A DNA stretch of 64,000 bases from Paenibacillus sp. J31TS4 (GCF_018403265.1 NZ_BOSI01000002.1:248001-312000), one strand, 5' to 3'; counted from the stretch's first letter, positions 1 to 8,036 are shown. Program-made: numbers and translations. Notes: generated by a model not told the origin, from the sequence alone.

Positions 1-244
1 CTACATACTCGGCTCGCTGCGCGGCATGGCACACGCAGGAATCGAGGGGGACGAGCAGGCGGTGATTGCCGCGTCCCATCTGCGGCCGACCCAGCTGAGA
101 ATAGCGGAGATCGTCAGCCGGCCGCCGGACGAATGGGGCATCGGCGAAGCCTTTATGGAATTCGCGTATATACGCAATGGAGTTATGGAAATTGATACGA
201 TCAATCACTTTCACCGGCTGCGTCCGGAGCGCGGGAAAGGTTGA
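1..244 (+). CDS. minC: Septum site-determining protein MinC, C-terminal part
   Basis: This is the 3' end of minC, cut by the window edge; the reading frame is open from base 2. The visible ~80 residues carry the MinC C-terminal beta-helix signature LGSLRGMAHAG followed by IxAxxLRPTQLRIAEI. MinC inhibits FtsZ polymerisation away from mid-cell. Its C-terminal domain dimerises and binds MinD at the membrane. minD starts about 25 bases downstream on the same strand, so the two are co-transcribed. The 5' part and promoter lie outside the window. The family call is secure because of the motif and the minD neighbour. Confidence 0.93.
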   Translation, partial: YILGSLRGMAHAGIEGDEQAVIAASHLRPTQLRIAEIVSRPPDEWGIGEAFMEFAYIRNGVMEIDTINHFHRLRPERGKG

Positions 245-268
245 GCGAGCGGGATGGGGAGTGTACGC

Positions 269-1063
269 ATGGGAGAAGCAATCGTCGTCACCTCGGGTAA
301 AGGCGGTGTAGGCAAGACTACGACCTCGGCCAATTTGGGGACAGCCTTAGCCTTGCAGGGCAAAAAGGTCGTTATGGTCGACACCGATATCGGGCTCCGG
401 AACCTGGATGTCGTAATGGGGCTGGAGAACCGCATCATCTATGATCTCGTCGACGTAGTGGAGGGACGCTGCCGGCTGCCGCAGGCGCTCGTGCGCGACA
501 AGCGGTTCGACGAGCTGTACCTGCTGCCGGCCGCCCAGACGAAGGACAAGGATTCCGTCACGCCGGAGAACGTGCGGGATTTGGTGCTCGAGTTGAAAAA
601 GGATCACGATTTCGTCATCATCGACTGTCCGGCCGGCATCGAGCGGGGCTTTCGCAACGCCGTGGCCGGCGCGGACAGGGCGATCGTCGTCACGACGCCG
701 GAGCATGCGGCCGTCCGTGATGCCGACCGGATTATCGGTCTTTTGGAGAAGGAAAAGCTCGAGCCGCCCAAGCTCATCATTAACCGGATCCGGTCGCAAA
801 TGATGAAGAAGGGCGAGATGCTGGAGGTCGACGAGATCTGCCAGGTGCTCGCCATTGACCTGCTCGGCATCGTACCCGATGACGAGCGCGTCATTCGCGC
901 CGCGAACAGCGGAGAGCCGACTGTCGTAGATCCGTCCTCCCGCGCTGCTCTCGCTTACCGGAACATCGCAAGACGCATTCTTGGGGATACGGTTCCCCTC
1001 CTTTCGCTGGAGGAGCGGCCCGGCCTGGTGCAAAAGATTAAGCAGTTCTTCGGAATGGGCTGA
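269..1063 (+). CDS. minD: Septum site-determining ATPase MinD
   Basis: MinD is a membrane-associated ParA/MinD ATPase that recruits and activates MinC to block division near the poles. The 264-residue product begins MGEAIVVTSGKGGVGKTT, with the deviant Walker A KGGVGKTT at residues 10-17, and ends in an amphipathic membrane-targeting helix (VQKIKQFFGMG). I chose the ATG at 269 over the in-frame ATG at 254 because family members start MGEAIV and a GGGGAG ribosome-binding site at 257-262 sits at good distance. minC lies upstream and rodA starts 5 bases after the stop, which suggests one operon. No MinE gene is seen; Firmicutes normally use DivIVA for positioning. Confidence 0.97.
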   Translation: MGEAIVVTSGKGGVGKTTTSANLGTALALQGKKVVMVDTDIGLRNLDVVMGLENRIIYDLVDVVEGRCRLPQALVRDKRFDELYLLPAAQTKDKDSVTPENVRDLVLELKKDHDFVIIDCPAGIERGFRNAVAGADRAIVVTTPEHAAVRDADRIIGLLEKEKLEPPKLIINRIRSQMMKKGEMLEVDEICQVLAIDLLGIVPDDERVIRAANSGEPTVVDPSSRAALAYRNIARRILGDTVPLLSLEERPGLVQKIKQFFGMG

Positions 1064-1068
1064 TCGCC

Positions 1069-2223
1069 TTGCTAACCAAGCTCAAACGGATCGACTGGAC
1101 GATCGTGACGATCCTGGTTCTGTTCATGATCATCAGCACCATGCTCATTTACAGCGCCACCGTGGATAACCCCAGATATGCCAGCCTAAACTTTCAGAAG
1201 AAAAACCTGATCTATTACGGAATGGGTTTCTTTATCTTCACCGTCGTTACGTTCGTCAACTACCGGCTGCTGCTCAAGCTGTCCTGGGTCATGTACGGAG
1301 CCGGCATTGTCCTGCTGCTCGGCCTCTATAAATTCGGTACGGTCCGAGACGGCGCGATCGGCTGGTACGAGCTCGGGGGATTGGATTTCCAGCCGGCCGA
1401 GTTTATGAAGATCGCGCTGATTCTGGCGGTAGCCTCCTTCATGGCCAGGCGGGCAGGGAATTACTTGAGGCTCGGGGCGGACGTCGTGCCGATCGGGCTG
1501 ATTGTTCTGGTTCCGTTCGTGCTCGTTTTCCAGCAGCCCGACCTGGGCAACGCCGTGATCTATCTGGTTATTTTGCTCGGCATGTTCTGGATCGGCAACA
1601 TTCGATTCTCGCATGTGGTGATCGGGACCGCCGTCTGCGCCGGCTTTGTCGCCTTGTTCCTCTATCTGTATACGGCGTACCATATCCCGATCAAGACGTA
1701 TTTGAACGAGCACGAAAAAGGCCACTGGGCGACGAGGATCGATACCTACCTTTACCCCGAGCAGGCTTCGCGGGATGAGCGGCTGCAGCTGGAGCGCTCG
1801 AAGATCGCCATCGGCTCCGGCTCCTTGTGGGGGGACGGCTACCTGCAAGGGGACTCGATCCACAAGAACTTCATTCCCGTTGCTTATACAGATGCCATCT
1901 TCGTCGTGGTGGGCGAAGAATTCGGCTTCATCGGCGGCTCCGTCCTCCTCATGCTCTTCTTTACGTTCCTCTACCGAATGATATTGATCGCGCTCCAGAC
2001 GCACGATCCGCGCGGCTCCTATATCATCATCGGGATCGTCTCCATGTACGTGTTCCAGATCTTCGAGAACATCGGCATGTGGTTCGGCCTGCTGCCGGTG
2101 ACGGGGGTTACCCTGCCCTTCATCAGCTACGGGGGAACGTCACTCATGATCAACATGGTGTCAATCGGCCTCGTGATGAGCATTCTCATCCATCAGGAGC
2201 CGGAAGAAGAGCTTGAAGTCTGA
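1069..2223 (+). CDS. rodA: SEDS peptidoglycan polymerase, RodA type
   Basis: This is a 384-residue polytopic membrane protein of the RodA/FtsW/SpoVE family, which polymerises lipid II into glycan strands with a partner class B PBP. About ten hydrophobic segments are visible. The family signature runs from GSGSLWGDGYLQG to YTDAIFVVVGEEFGF, and Asp275 in YTDAIF is the expected catalytic aspartate. The start appears to be TTG at 1069, 5 bases after the minD stop, with only a weak upstream purine stretch, so it may be translationally coupled. I favour RodA over FtsW or SpoVE because of its place behind minCD, an arrangement I recall from Paenibacillus; the sequence alone does not exclude the others. 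Confidence 0.88.
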   Translation: MLTKLKRIDWTIVTILVLFMIISTMLIYSATVDNPRYASLNFQKKNLIYYGMGFFIFTVVTFVNYRLLLKLSWVMYGAGIVLLLGLYKFGTVRDGAIGWYELGGLDFQPAEFMKIALILAVASFMARRAGNYLRLGADVVPIGLIVLVPFVLVFQQPDLGNAVIYLVILLGMFWIGNIRFSHVVIGTAVCAGFVALFLYLYTAYHIPIKTYLNEHEKGHWATRIDTYLYPEQASRDERLQLERSKIAIGSGSLWGDGYLQGDSIHKNFIPVAYTDAIFVVVGEEFGFIGGSVLLMLFFTFLYRMILIALQTHDPRGSYIIIGIVSMYVFQIFENIGMWFGLLPVTGVTLPFISYGGTSLMINMVSIGLVMSILIHQEPEEELEV

Positions 2224-2262
2224 GCCGCCTAATCCGACTGCGGACCCGTACGGGGCTGCAAG

Positions 2263-2317
2263 CACCCGGGTTCGCCTCTATCCTTTCATCGGGAAAGAGG
2301 CGAACCCGGGTGTTTTT
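2263..2317 (+). terminator. Rho-independent terminator after rodA
   Basis: A perfect 17-bp stem (2263-2279 with 2296-2312) with a 16-base loop is followed by five T residues. It ends the minC-minD-rodA transcript and separates it from the sporulation genes downstream. Confidence 0.95.
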
Positions 2318-2351
2318 GCTTGTTGGACATTCGGAGGCAGCTGCCCGCTCC

Positions 2352-2390
2352 TTCGGCGCTCGTCCTCATAGTTCGGCGCTCGTCCTCATA
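2352..2390 (+). repeat. 20-bp tandem duplication upstream of spoIVFA
   Basis: TTCGGCGCTCGTCCTCATA occurs at 2352-2370 and again at 2372-2390, a direct repeat with a 20-base period and no mismatch over 19 bases. Each copy ends in CTCATA, which supplies the two halves of the candidate sigmaE promoter described separately. Confidence 0.9.
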
Positions 2391-2394
2391 CGAT
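2366..2394 (+). promoter_or_regulatory. Candidate sigmaE promoter for spoIVFAB
   Basis: The -35-like TCATAGTT (2366-2373), a 13-base spacer and the -10-like CATACGAT (2387-2394) resemble the mother-cell sigmaE pattern (ATAtT ... CATACAAT). The site lies 36 bases before the spoIVFA start. In B. subtilis the spoIVF operon is sigmaE-dependent. This is pattern and context only. Confidence 0.5.
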
Positions 2395-2429
2395 GAAAGA
2401 AGAGGATCGTACGGGGAGGGGACAAACGA

Positions 2430-3755
2430 ATGGAAGAGACGAACAGCAAGCGGGGCCGCCAATCGAGAGCACCCGGTTACGGAGGCCAAATCGGCTGGGC
2501 GGGCGGCAGCCCGCACCATGCGGCGAGCAGCCGGACGCAGGGAGAGGCAGGCTCGGCACGTACGCCGAGCGGCTCTCGGCGAGAGGAAGCTGGCGGAGAG
2601 CATTCAGTGAGCGGCTCGTCGTATACGGAAGGGGTCCCGCCACGTGCGGCCGGAGGCCCGTCGCGAGAGGCGAGTGGCTCGCCACGTGGGGCCAGCGGTC
2701 CGTCGCGAGAGGCCAGCGGCCAAGCACCCGCAGGAGCCGGGCCGGATTACCCGGGAGACCGCCGGGCCGGCAGCCAGACTGGCGGCTCGCTGCTCCGCCG
2801 ATTGGATGGGGCTGAGAGGCGGGAGAGCCGCGGGCCTTCCGGCTGGGCCGGACAGGGAGGAGGCGCGGCCCAGCCGGGAAGCGGGTACCCGGCGGCCAAT
2901 GCCGCGGCCGGCGGACGCCCGATCGACCGGCCGGAGAGCCGACCGCCGCTCGCCGGAGGACGCGGCTGGAACGGTCCGCAGCCGCCGTCCGGCTATGGGA
3001 GCAGGCCGCCCTGGCTGGACGAGGCGTCCGACCCGCGCTGGCGCGATCCAGAGTTCGTCTGGCGCATGAAGGAGAGGCAGTTCTTCGAGCAGCTCGCTGC
3101 CCGTCCCGTTGGAGGAGACGGAGGCCCACATCCGCCGGCACCGGGAGGCGGGAAGAAGCTCCTGCCGATACGCCTCCTCCTGTCGCTGGCGCTTTTTTTA
3201 AGCGCTGCCGCCGTGCTTCGGTACGACCTGCCGGGAGCCGAGCGCGCACGGTTGTGGGTACAGACGGCGCTGACAAAGGAGATGGGCTTCGACACGGCAG
3301 CCGCGTGGTATGAGCGCCGGTTTGGCAGCATCCCCTCCTTTCTCCCCGCCTTCCGGCAGAACAACCGGGAGGCCAAGGAGGCGGCGGCCAAGTCAGCTAT
3401 CCGGTTCGCGGCGCCGGTTAGCGGGAAGCTCGCGTCGGTTTATACCAAAGAAAAGCCCTACGTCGTTCTCGAGACGGCGCCCCATGCCTCCGTCCGGTCG
3501 GTCGAGACGGGAAGAATTTCCTTCGCAGGCACGCGGGAAGAGACCGGCTACACGATCGTCGTTCAGCACGCGGGCGGCCTGCAGTCCACCTACGGCTACT
3601 TGACGCCGGGCTCTTGGGAGGCCAGCGACTGGCTGAATGCGGGCGCGGTGATCGGGACTCCGGCATCGGCAGCGGGAGCGGCGCCCAGGCTGTATTTTTC
3701 GGTCAGCCGGGATGGACAGCCTCTGAATCCGCAGGATGTGGTCGCCTTTGATTAG
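2430..3755 (+). CDS. spoIVFA: Stage IV sporulation protein FA-like, degenerate M23 domain
   Basis: SpoIVFA is a mother-cell membrane protein that holds the SpoIVFB protease inactive with BofA until the SpoIVB signal arrives. The 441-residue product has a Gly/Arg/Ser/Pro-rich low-complexity tail (about residues 1-240), one membrane segment (about 245-263), a linker, and a LytM/M23-like C-terminal domain from about residue 320 (APVSGKL ... HAGGLQSTYGYL). The M23 zinc ligands are missing: the usual HxH site reads YFSV, as in the non-peptidase SpoIVFA family. The start at 2430 follows GGGGAGGGG. The spoIVFB frame overlaps its 3' end. The call rests on context plus domain order; the tail is much longer than in B. 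subtilis. Confidence 0.85.
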   Translation: MEETNSKRGRQSRAPGYGGQIGWAGGSPHHAASSRTQGEAGSARTPSGSRREEAGGEHSVSGSSYTEGVPPRAAGGPSREASGSPRGASGPSREASGQAPAGAGPDYPGDRRAGSQTGGSLLRRLDGAERRESRGPSGWAGQGGGAAQPGSGYPAANAAAGGRPIDRPESRPPLAGGRGWNGPQPPSGYGSRPPWLDEASDPRWRDPEFVWRMKERQFFEQLAARPVGGDGGPHPPAPGGGKKLLPIRLLLSLALFLSAAAVLRYDLPGAERARLWVQTALTKEMGFDTAAAWYERRFGSIPSFLPAFRQNNREAKEAAAKSAIRFAAPVSGKLASVYTKEKPYVVLETAPHASVRSVETGRISFAGTREETGYTIVVQHAGGLQSTYGYLTPGSWEASDWLNAGAVIGTPASAAGAAPRLYFSVSRDGQPLNPQDVVAFD

Positions 3756-4620
3756 GGCGGCCGGCATCCGTCTCCGCTTTCATCCGCTTTTCGTCCTGCT
3801 CCTCGGTCTGTCCCTCCTTACAGGATATTTCGTCGAAATGCTGACGCTGTTCGGCATCGTCTTCATCCACGAGCTGGGCCACGCCGCAGCGGCTCGCAGC
3901 TTTGGCTGGAAGGTGACGGAGATTCAGCTGCTCCCGTTCGGCGGGGTGGCGGTGGTCGAGGACTCGGGCGCCATCCCGGCGCGGGAGGAGATTGCCGTCG
4001 CACTGGCGGGACCGCTGCAAAACGGCTGGATGGCGCTGCTCGCCCAGTTCATGCTGCATGCGGGGTGGGGGAATCCCGACTGGTGGGCCTATTTTCTCGA
4101 GGCGAATCTGATGCTGGCGCTGTTCAACCTGCTACCGGTACTGCCGCTCGACGGCGGAAAAATTACGCAGGCGCTGATGAGCTACGGACTCAGCTACTAC
4201 CGGACGCTGCTTGCCGGCTCGCTCGTCAGCCTCGTCCTCAGCGTCTTCGTCATCGCCGCTTCGCTCTTCGGCCGTGAGGGCGGACTGCAGCTGAATCTCC
4301 TCGCCATCGGTCTTTTTCTGCTCAGCTCGAATTGGTACGGCTACCGGCATCTGCCTTTTCAGTTTCTCCGGTTCCTGATGGCCAGGGGCAGCCGGTTTGC
4401 GCGAACACTTCCACGGGGGACGCTTGCCCGCCCCCTTCTCGTCCCCGGCGGGATGACGGTTCGAGAGATTCTCCGGCTGTTCATGCGGGAGCAGGTTCAC
4501 CTGGTCTTTATCCTCGACGAGGTCGGACAGATCCGCCAGATCGTCCCCGAGCAGCCGCTCATCGACAGCTATTTTGACGCCGAAAAAACAAACCGTGCGG
4601 TTTCCGATCTATTCTTGTAA
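3736..4620 (+). CDS. spoIVFB: Pro-sigmaK intramembrane metalloprotease SpoIVFB
   Basis: This site-2-type intramembrane zinc protease cleaves pro-sigmaK in the mother cell. The 294 residues contain the HELGH motif at 45-49 and the second zinc-ligand motif PLDGG with Asp139, several hydrophobic segments, and a C-terminal CBS-like domain (about 235-280) that in this family senses nucleotide and binds substrate. The ATG at 3736 overlaps the spoIVFA stop by 20 bases, implying translational coupling of protease and inhibitor; a TTG at 3748 is an alternative start. The length fits the family. It is expected to act with the SpoIVFA, BofA, SpoIVB and BofC system; bofC is also in this window. Confidence 0.95.
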   Translation: MWSPLIRAAGIRLRFHPLFVLLLGLSLLTGYFVEMLTLFGIVFIHELGHAAAARSFGWKVTEIQLLPFGGVAVVEDSGAIPAREEIAVALAGPLQNGWMALLAQFMLHAGWGNPDWWAYFLEANLMLALFNLLPVLPLDGGKITQALMSYGLSYYRTLLAGSLVSLVLSVFVIAASLFGREGGLQLNLLAIGLFLLSSNWYGYRHLPFQFLRFLMARGSRFARTLPRGTLARPLLVPGGMTVREILRLFMREQVHLVFILDEVGQIRQIVPEQPLIDSYFDAEKTNRAVSDLFL

Positions 4621-4658
4621 GATAGAGATTATTGCGTTTAGGGGTAGAGGGTGATCGG

Positions 4659-5897
4659 ATGAGACAGATATTGATTCATAGACAGGAAGGCATGAGCCGG
4701 GTGGCCGTTCTGGAGGACGGCCGGCTCGCAGAGGTGTTCGCGGAGCGGCCGGAGGAACGGGAGCGGGCGGGCGACATCTACTTGGGCACCGTTATGCAGG
4801 TCGTGCCCGGCCTGCAGGCGGCGTTCGTCGACATCGGGCTGACGCGGAACGCGTACCTCTATGTCGATGACCTGCTGCCGGCCCATCTGGCCCGCCAGCC
4901 CAAGGACAAGCCGGCGATCGGCGAGCTCGTGAGCGAGGGAGACCGGGTGCTCGTCCAGGTGAAAAAGGAGCCGAGCGGAACCAAGGGCGCGCGGGTGACG
5001 ACCCACTTCACGCTGCCGGGACGCTGGGTCGTCTATATGCCGGGAGCGGACTATGCGGCCATCTCGCGGAAGATCGTATCCTCGGAAGAGAAGAGCCGGC
5101 TAAAGCGGATCGGGGAACAGCTGCGACGGCCCGGCGACGGCCTCATCTTGCGGACCGTGGCCGAAGGCGTGCCGGCGGACGTGCTCGAGCAGGATCTGGC
5201 GGGACTGTGCGAAGCATGGCAGGGCATTCTGGAGAAGGCCGCGACCGCGGGGCCACCGGCTCTCTTGTACAGCGACCTGGAGCTCATCCCCCGCCTCGTT
5301 CGCGACCTCTTCACCGGACCCGCGGACGAACTGCATGTCGACGATCCCGAGACGATGAAGGCGATCGAGGGTCAGCTCCGGCAGTCGCCGGCCGATTGGA
5401 GGGGGCGCGTGTTCGTGCATACGGAGGAGAAGCCGCTGTTCGCCACCTTCGGCATCGAGGAGGAGCTGGACCGGCTGTTCCACCGCAAGCTGTGGCTGGA
5501 GAGCGGCGGCTATCTCGTCATTGACCAGACCGAGGCGCTGACTGTGATCGATGTGAATACCGGCAAATATACCGGCGATACGGATCTTGAGCAGACGGCC
5601 TTCAATACGAACCGGGAAGCGGCTCAGCTGATCGCGCGGCTCGTCCGGCTGCGTGATCTCGGCGGCATGATCGTCGTCGACTTCATCGACATGGAGGAGG
5701 AGGAGCACCGCGATCGGATCTTCGAGGTGCTGGAAGCGAGCGTCCGTCCGGACCGGACCAGGACGAATATCGTCGGCTGGACGAAGCTGGGGCTCTTCGA
5801 GATGACGCGCAAGAAAGTCCGCCCGAGCTGGGAGGAGCAGATGGCCCGTTCGTGTTCGCATTGCGGAGGAACCGGCAGGATCCATCTGCTGCCTTAG
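4659..5897 (+). CDS. rng: Ribonuclease G/E family endoribonuclease
   Basis: This is a single-strand-specific endoribonuclease of the RNase E/G family, acting in RNA processing and decay. The 412-residue product begins MRQILIHRQEG and has an N-terminal S1 RNA-binding region (GDIYLGTVMQVVPGLQAAFVD). The catalytic magnesium-binding aspartates lie in TVIDVNTGKYTG and VVDFIDM, and the zinc-link motif CSHCGGTG is near the C-terminus, so all key elements are present. ATG 4659 follows the ribosome-binding site GGGGTAGAGGG and is preferred to an upstream in-frame TTG at 4632. It lies 38 bases after spoIVFB and may be partly co-transcribed. The same position beside rplU is seen in other Firmicutes that keep RNase G. 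Confidence 0.95.
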   Translation: MRQILIHRQEGMSRVAVLEDGRLAEVFAERPEERERAGDIYLGTVMQVVPGLQAAFVDIGLTRNAYLYVDDLLPAHLARQPKDKPAIGELVSEGDRVLVQVKKEPSGTKGARVTTHFTLPGRWVVYMPGADYAAISRKIVSSEEKSRLKRIGEQLRRPGDGLILRTVAEGVPADVLEQDLAGLCEAWQGILEKAATAGPPALLYSDLELIPRLVRDLFTGPADELHVDDPETMKAIEGQLRQSPADWRGRVFVHTEEKPLFATFGIEEELDRLFHRKLWLESGGYLVIDQTEALTVIDVNTGKYTGDTDLEQTAFNTNREAAQLIARLVRLRDLGGMIVVDFIDMEEEEHRDRIFEVLEASVRPDRTRTNIVGWTKLGLFEMTRKKVRPSWEEQMARSCSHCGGTGRIHLLP

Positions 5898-5978
5898 CGG
5901 ACTCTTATGCGATCGGGGCTCGAAGCTGCCAGTGCTTGCGGGCTCCTCTTTTTCGTGGATTTGCCTACCGGCTGACGG

Positions 5979-6007
5979 TTGACTGAGCCGGGCGTTTGTG
6001 CTAAGAT
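5979..6007 (+). promoter_or_regulatory. SigmaA promoter of rplU-prp-rpmA
   Basis: TTGACT (5979-5984), a 17-base spacer and TAAGAT (6002-6007) form a good vegetative promoter. It gives a leader of about 120 bases before rplU. A perfect palindrome lies at 6017-6032, just past the expected start. Confidence 0.85.
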
Positions 6008-6040
6008 TATTCAGGTATGTTGCATGCAACATGCTGTATA

Positions 6041-6126
6041 CCGCACACGTCGGGTCGAAGAGCGGAATACGGTTCATCCGTACAAGCCACCTGGTACGTT
6101 GGCGAGTCTGAGACATGAGGAGGTGC
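6041..6126 (+). ncRNA. Probable ribosomal protein L21 leader
   Basis: The segment between the rplU promoter and the L21 start resembles the Firmicute L21 leader family: an early CCGCAC block, paired elements, and a terminal GAGTCT...ACATGAGGAGGTG run into the ribosome-binding site. In B. subtilis this leader precedes rplU and is thought to allow autogenous control. My match is from memory of the conserved ends, so the exact limits and fold are uncertain. Confidence 0.5.
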
Positions 6127-6133
6127 AACAAGA

Positions 6134-6445
6134 ATGTACGCTATTATCGAAACAGGCGGCAAGCAGTACAAGGTTCAGGAAGGCGACGTCATCTACGTTG
6201 AGAAGCTGAACGCAGGCGAAGGCGAAGTCGTTTCCTTCGACCGCGTCCTGATGGTATCCGGTGACAACGGAGTATCGATCGGTGCCCCGGTTGTATCCGG
6301 CGCTACAGTTTCCGGCAAAGTGGAAGCCCACGGCAAAGGCCGCAAGATCATCGTTTACAAGTACAAGGCGAAGAAGAACTACCGCCGTAAGCAAGGTCAT
6401 CGTCAGCCGTTCACTAAAGTTGTGATCGACAAGATCCAAGCGTAA
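6134..6445 (+). CDS. rplU: 50S ribosomal protein L21
   Basis: L21 is a structural protein of the large ribosomal subunit. The 103-residue product starts [14 protein letters not shown] and contains the conserved [19 protein letters not shown] segment near the end, typical of bL21 in sequence and length. The ATG follows GAGGAGGTGCAACAAG. It is the first gene of a compact cluster with the protease gene prp and L27 (gaps of 10 and 6 bases), behind its own promoter and a structured leader that probably gives feedback control. Confidence 0.98.
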   Translation: MYAIIETGGKQYKVQEGDVIYVEKLNAGEGEVVSFDRVLMVSGDNGVSIGAPVVSGATVSGKVEAHGKGRKIIVYKYKAKKNYRRKQGHRQPFTKVVIDKIQA

Positions 6446-6455
6446 GAGGCCGGCT

Positions 6456-6791
6456 ATGATTCGTGTTCAGATCCAGAGACGGACAGCGGACGATTCGATT
6501 CGTTCGTTTACCGTGAAGGGCCATGCCGACTACGCGGAATCGGGCAAGGACATCGTCTGCGCCGGAGTTTCGACGGTTACGGTAGGAACGGTGAACGCCG
6601 CCGAGGCGGTGCTCGGCATCCAGATGGAGGCCGGCATGAAGCACGGTTGGGTGGAAGCCTCTGTCCCCGCGGGTCTTTCTGAAGACCTGGAGCATAAGCT
6701 TCAGCTTTTGCTCGAATCGATGGTCGTCATGCTTCAATCTATAGAACAATCGTACGGTTCTTATATAACAATTGAACAAAGAAGGAGGTAG
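6456..6791 (+). CDS. prp: Ribosomal-processing cysteine protease Prp
   Basis: Prp removes the N-terminal extension of ribosomal protein L27 in Firmicutes. The 111-residue product has the family signature GHADYAESGKDIVCAGVS with His23 and Cys35 as the expected catalytic pair. It lies between rplU and rpmA, and the rpmA product carries the matching cleavable extension, so enzyme and substrate are adjacent in one operon. The start is the ATG at 6456, 10 bases after the rplU stop. B. subtilis calls this gene ysxB. Confidence 0.94.
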   Translation: MIRVQIQRRTADDSIRSFTVKGHADYAESGKDIVCAGVSTVTVGTVNAAEAVLGIQMEAGMKHGWVEASVPAGLSEDLEHKLQLLLESMVVMLQSIEQSYGSYITIEQRRR

Positions 6792-6797
6792 ACAAGT

Positions 6798-7112
6798 ATG
6801 TTGAAGCTGGATCTTCAGTTGTTCGCATCCAAAAAGGGTGTCGGCTCCACAAAGAACGGACGTGACAGCATTGCGAAGCGCCTTGGCGTGAAGCGTGCCG
6901 ACGGCCAAACGGTAACAGCCGGCAGCATCCTGGTCCGCCAGCGCGGAACCAAGATTCACCCGGGCAACAACGTGGGTATCGGTTCGGACGACACGCTGTT
7001 CGCGAAAGTGGAAGGCGTTGTGAAATTCGAACGTTGGGGCCGCGATCGCAAGAAAGTGAGCGTCTACCCGGTAACGGCTGCTGCGCCGGTTGCGGCTGCA
7101 GTGGAAAATTAA
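6798..7112 (+). CDS. rpmA: 50S ribosomal protein L27 with cleavable extension
   Basis: L27 reaches the peptidyl-transferase centre with its N-terminus. The 104-residue product begins MLKLDLQLF followed by [15 protein letters not shown]. The first nine residues are the Firmicute extension removed by Prp, exposing Ala10. The rest is a standard bL27, including [22 protein letters not shown] strong ribosome-binding site (AAGGAGGT) precedes the ATG. The gene is the last of the rplU-prp-rpmA unit, with a terminator 15 bases after its stop. Confidence 0.98.
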   Translation: MLKLDLQLFASKKGVGSTKNGRDSIAKRLGVKRADGQTVTAGSILVRQRGTKIHPGNNVGIGSDDTLFAKVEGVVKFERWGRDRKKVSVYPVTAAAPVAAAVEN

Positions 7113-7126
7113 TTCACATCTCCAAG

Positions 7127-7155
7127 ACTCCGGCACATGTTGCCGGAGTTTTTTT
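7127..7155 (+). terminator. Rho-independent terminator after rpmA
   Basis: A 9-bp stem ACTCCGGCA/TGCCGGAGT (7127-7135 with 7141-7149) is followed by a run of seven T residues (7149-7155), ending the ribosomal protein operon. Confidence 0.92.
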
Positions 7156-7284
7156 ATCACGGATGGCAGGATGCGGACGCTTCGCGAGAGTCTTCGGCCT
7201 GCCGGGCAAGCGCTTTAGCGGCCCGGCTCCTGGCGGTGCCTGAGAGAAGCAAGATGCTAAGACAGACGGGGGAGAGCGCAGGCA

Positions 7285-8028
7285 ATGAACCGCAATCGAC
7301 GGATGCAGCAGGGGGCCGGCAGTTTGGCTGCCGTCTCTCTGGTGGCGATGACTCTTTTTCCGCTTCCCCTCTATGGGAGAATTGCGGCGGCTCTTCTGCT
7401 GCTTCTCGGAGGCTACGGCTGGCTGCGCGCCGCCTATGCCCGGCACCGGGAAAAGAGTGACGCGCGCCTTCTCGCCACGCTCGCCCATCATCGGCACGAC
7501 TGGATGAACGACGTCCAGGTGCTGTTTGGATTGGTGCGGCTCGGCAAGTTTGATAAGCTCCAGCCCTACTTGGATAAACTAAAGCATACTTTGCATCAGG
7601 AGAGCTGCATCGCGAGGCTGGGCAACCCGGAGCTGGCGGCGTATCTGGCCTCCTTCCGCACAGTCCGGCGTCCATTCGAGCTCGAGGTGCTGACCGAGCA
7701 CGAGATTCAGCTGGAGCGAGTGCCGCTTCCTCCGGAGACGGCGGCTGCTCTCGTCATCGGGATCATCGAATGCTATTGCGAGGCCGCGGTTGCCTCAGAC
7801 GGGGAACCGAGCAGTCTGAGCATCGAGCTGGCGGTTGAGGAGAACCGTCTCCTGATCGATTACGTATACGACGGGGAATACAACCGCGAGCTGCTGCAGG
7901 ACAGTCTGGACCGGCTGCTGCGGCGAACCGCCTTCAGTGAGGCCGAGCTGGAGCGGGAATGGGAGGACGAGCGGGCGGCGATGGCCGTCAGGCTTCCCTA
8001 TTTGTCCATGAAAGATACAGCGGGGTGA
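7285..8028 (+). CDS. spo0B: Sporulation phosphotransferase Spo0B-like, membrane-anchored
   Basis: Spo0B passes phosphate from Spo0F to Spo0A in the sporulation phosphorelay. The 247-residue product contains [11 protein letters not shown], with His71 matching the phosphorylated histidine of the Spo0B motif HxRHDWMN. A long alpha-helical region and a degenerate ATPase-like C-terminal half follow. Unlike B. subtilis Spo0B (soluble, roughly 190 residues), it begins with two hydrophobic segments (about 14-28 and 30-48). The stop overlaps the obg ribosome-binding region, which matches the conserved spo0B-obg pair. Identification rests on the histidine motif and position; overall similarity to known Spo0B is modest. 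Confidence 0.85.
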   Translation: MNRNRRMQQGAGSLAAVSLVAMTLFPLPLYGRIAAALLLLLGGYGWLRAAYARHREKSDARLLATLAHHRHDWMNDVQVLFGLVRLGKFDKLQPYLDKLKHTLHQESCIARLGNPELAAYLASFRTVRRPFELEVLTEHEIQLERVPLPPETAAALVIGIIECYCEAAVASDGEPSSLSIELAVEENRLLIDYVYDGEYNRELLQDSLDRLLRRTAFSEAELEREWEDERAAMAVRLPYLSMKDTAG

Positions 8029-8036
8029 TCGGATAC

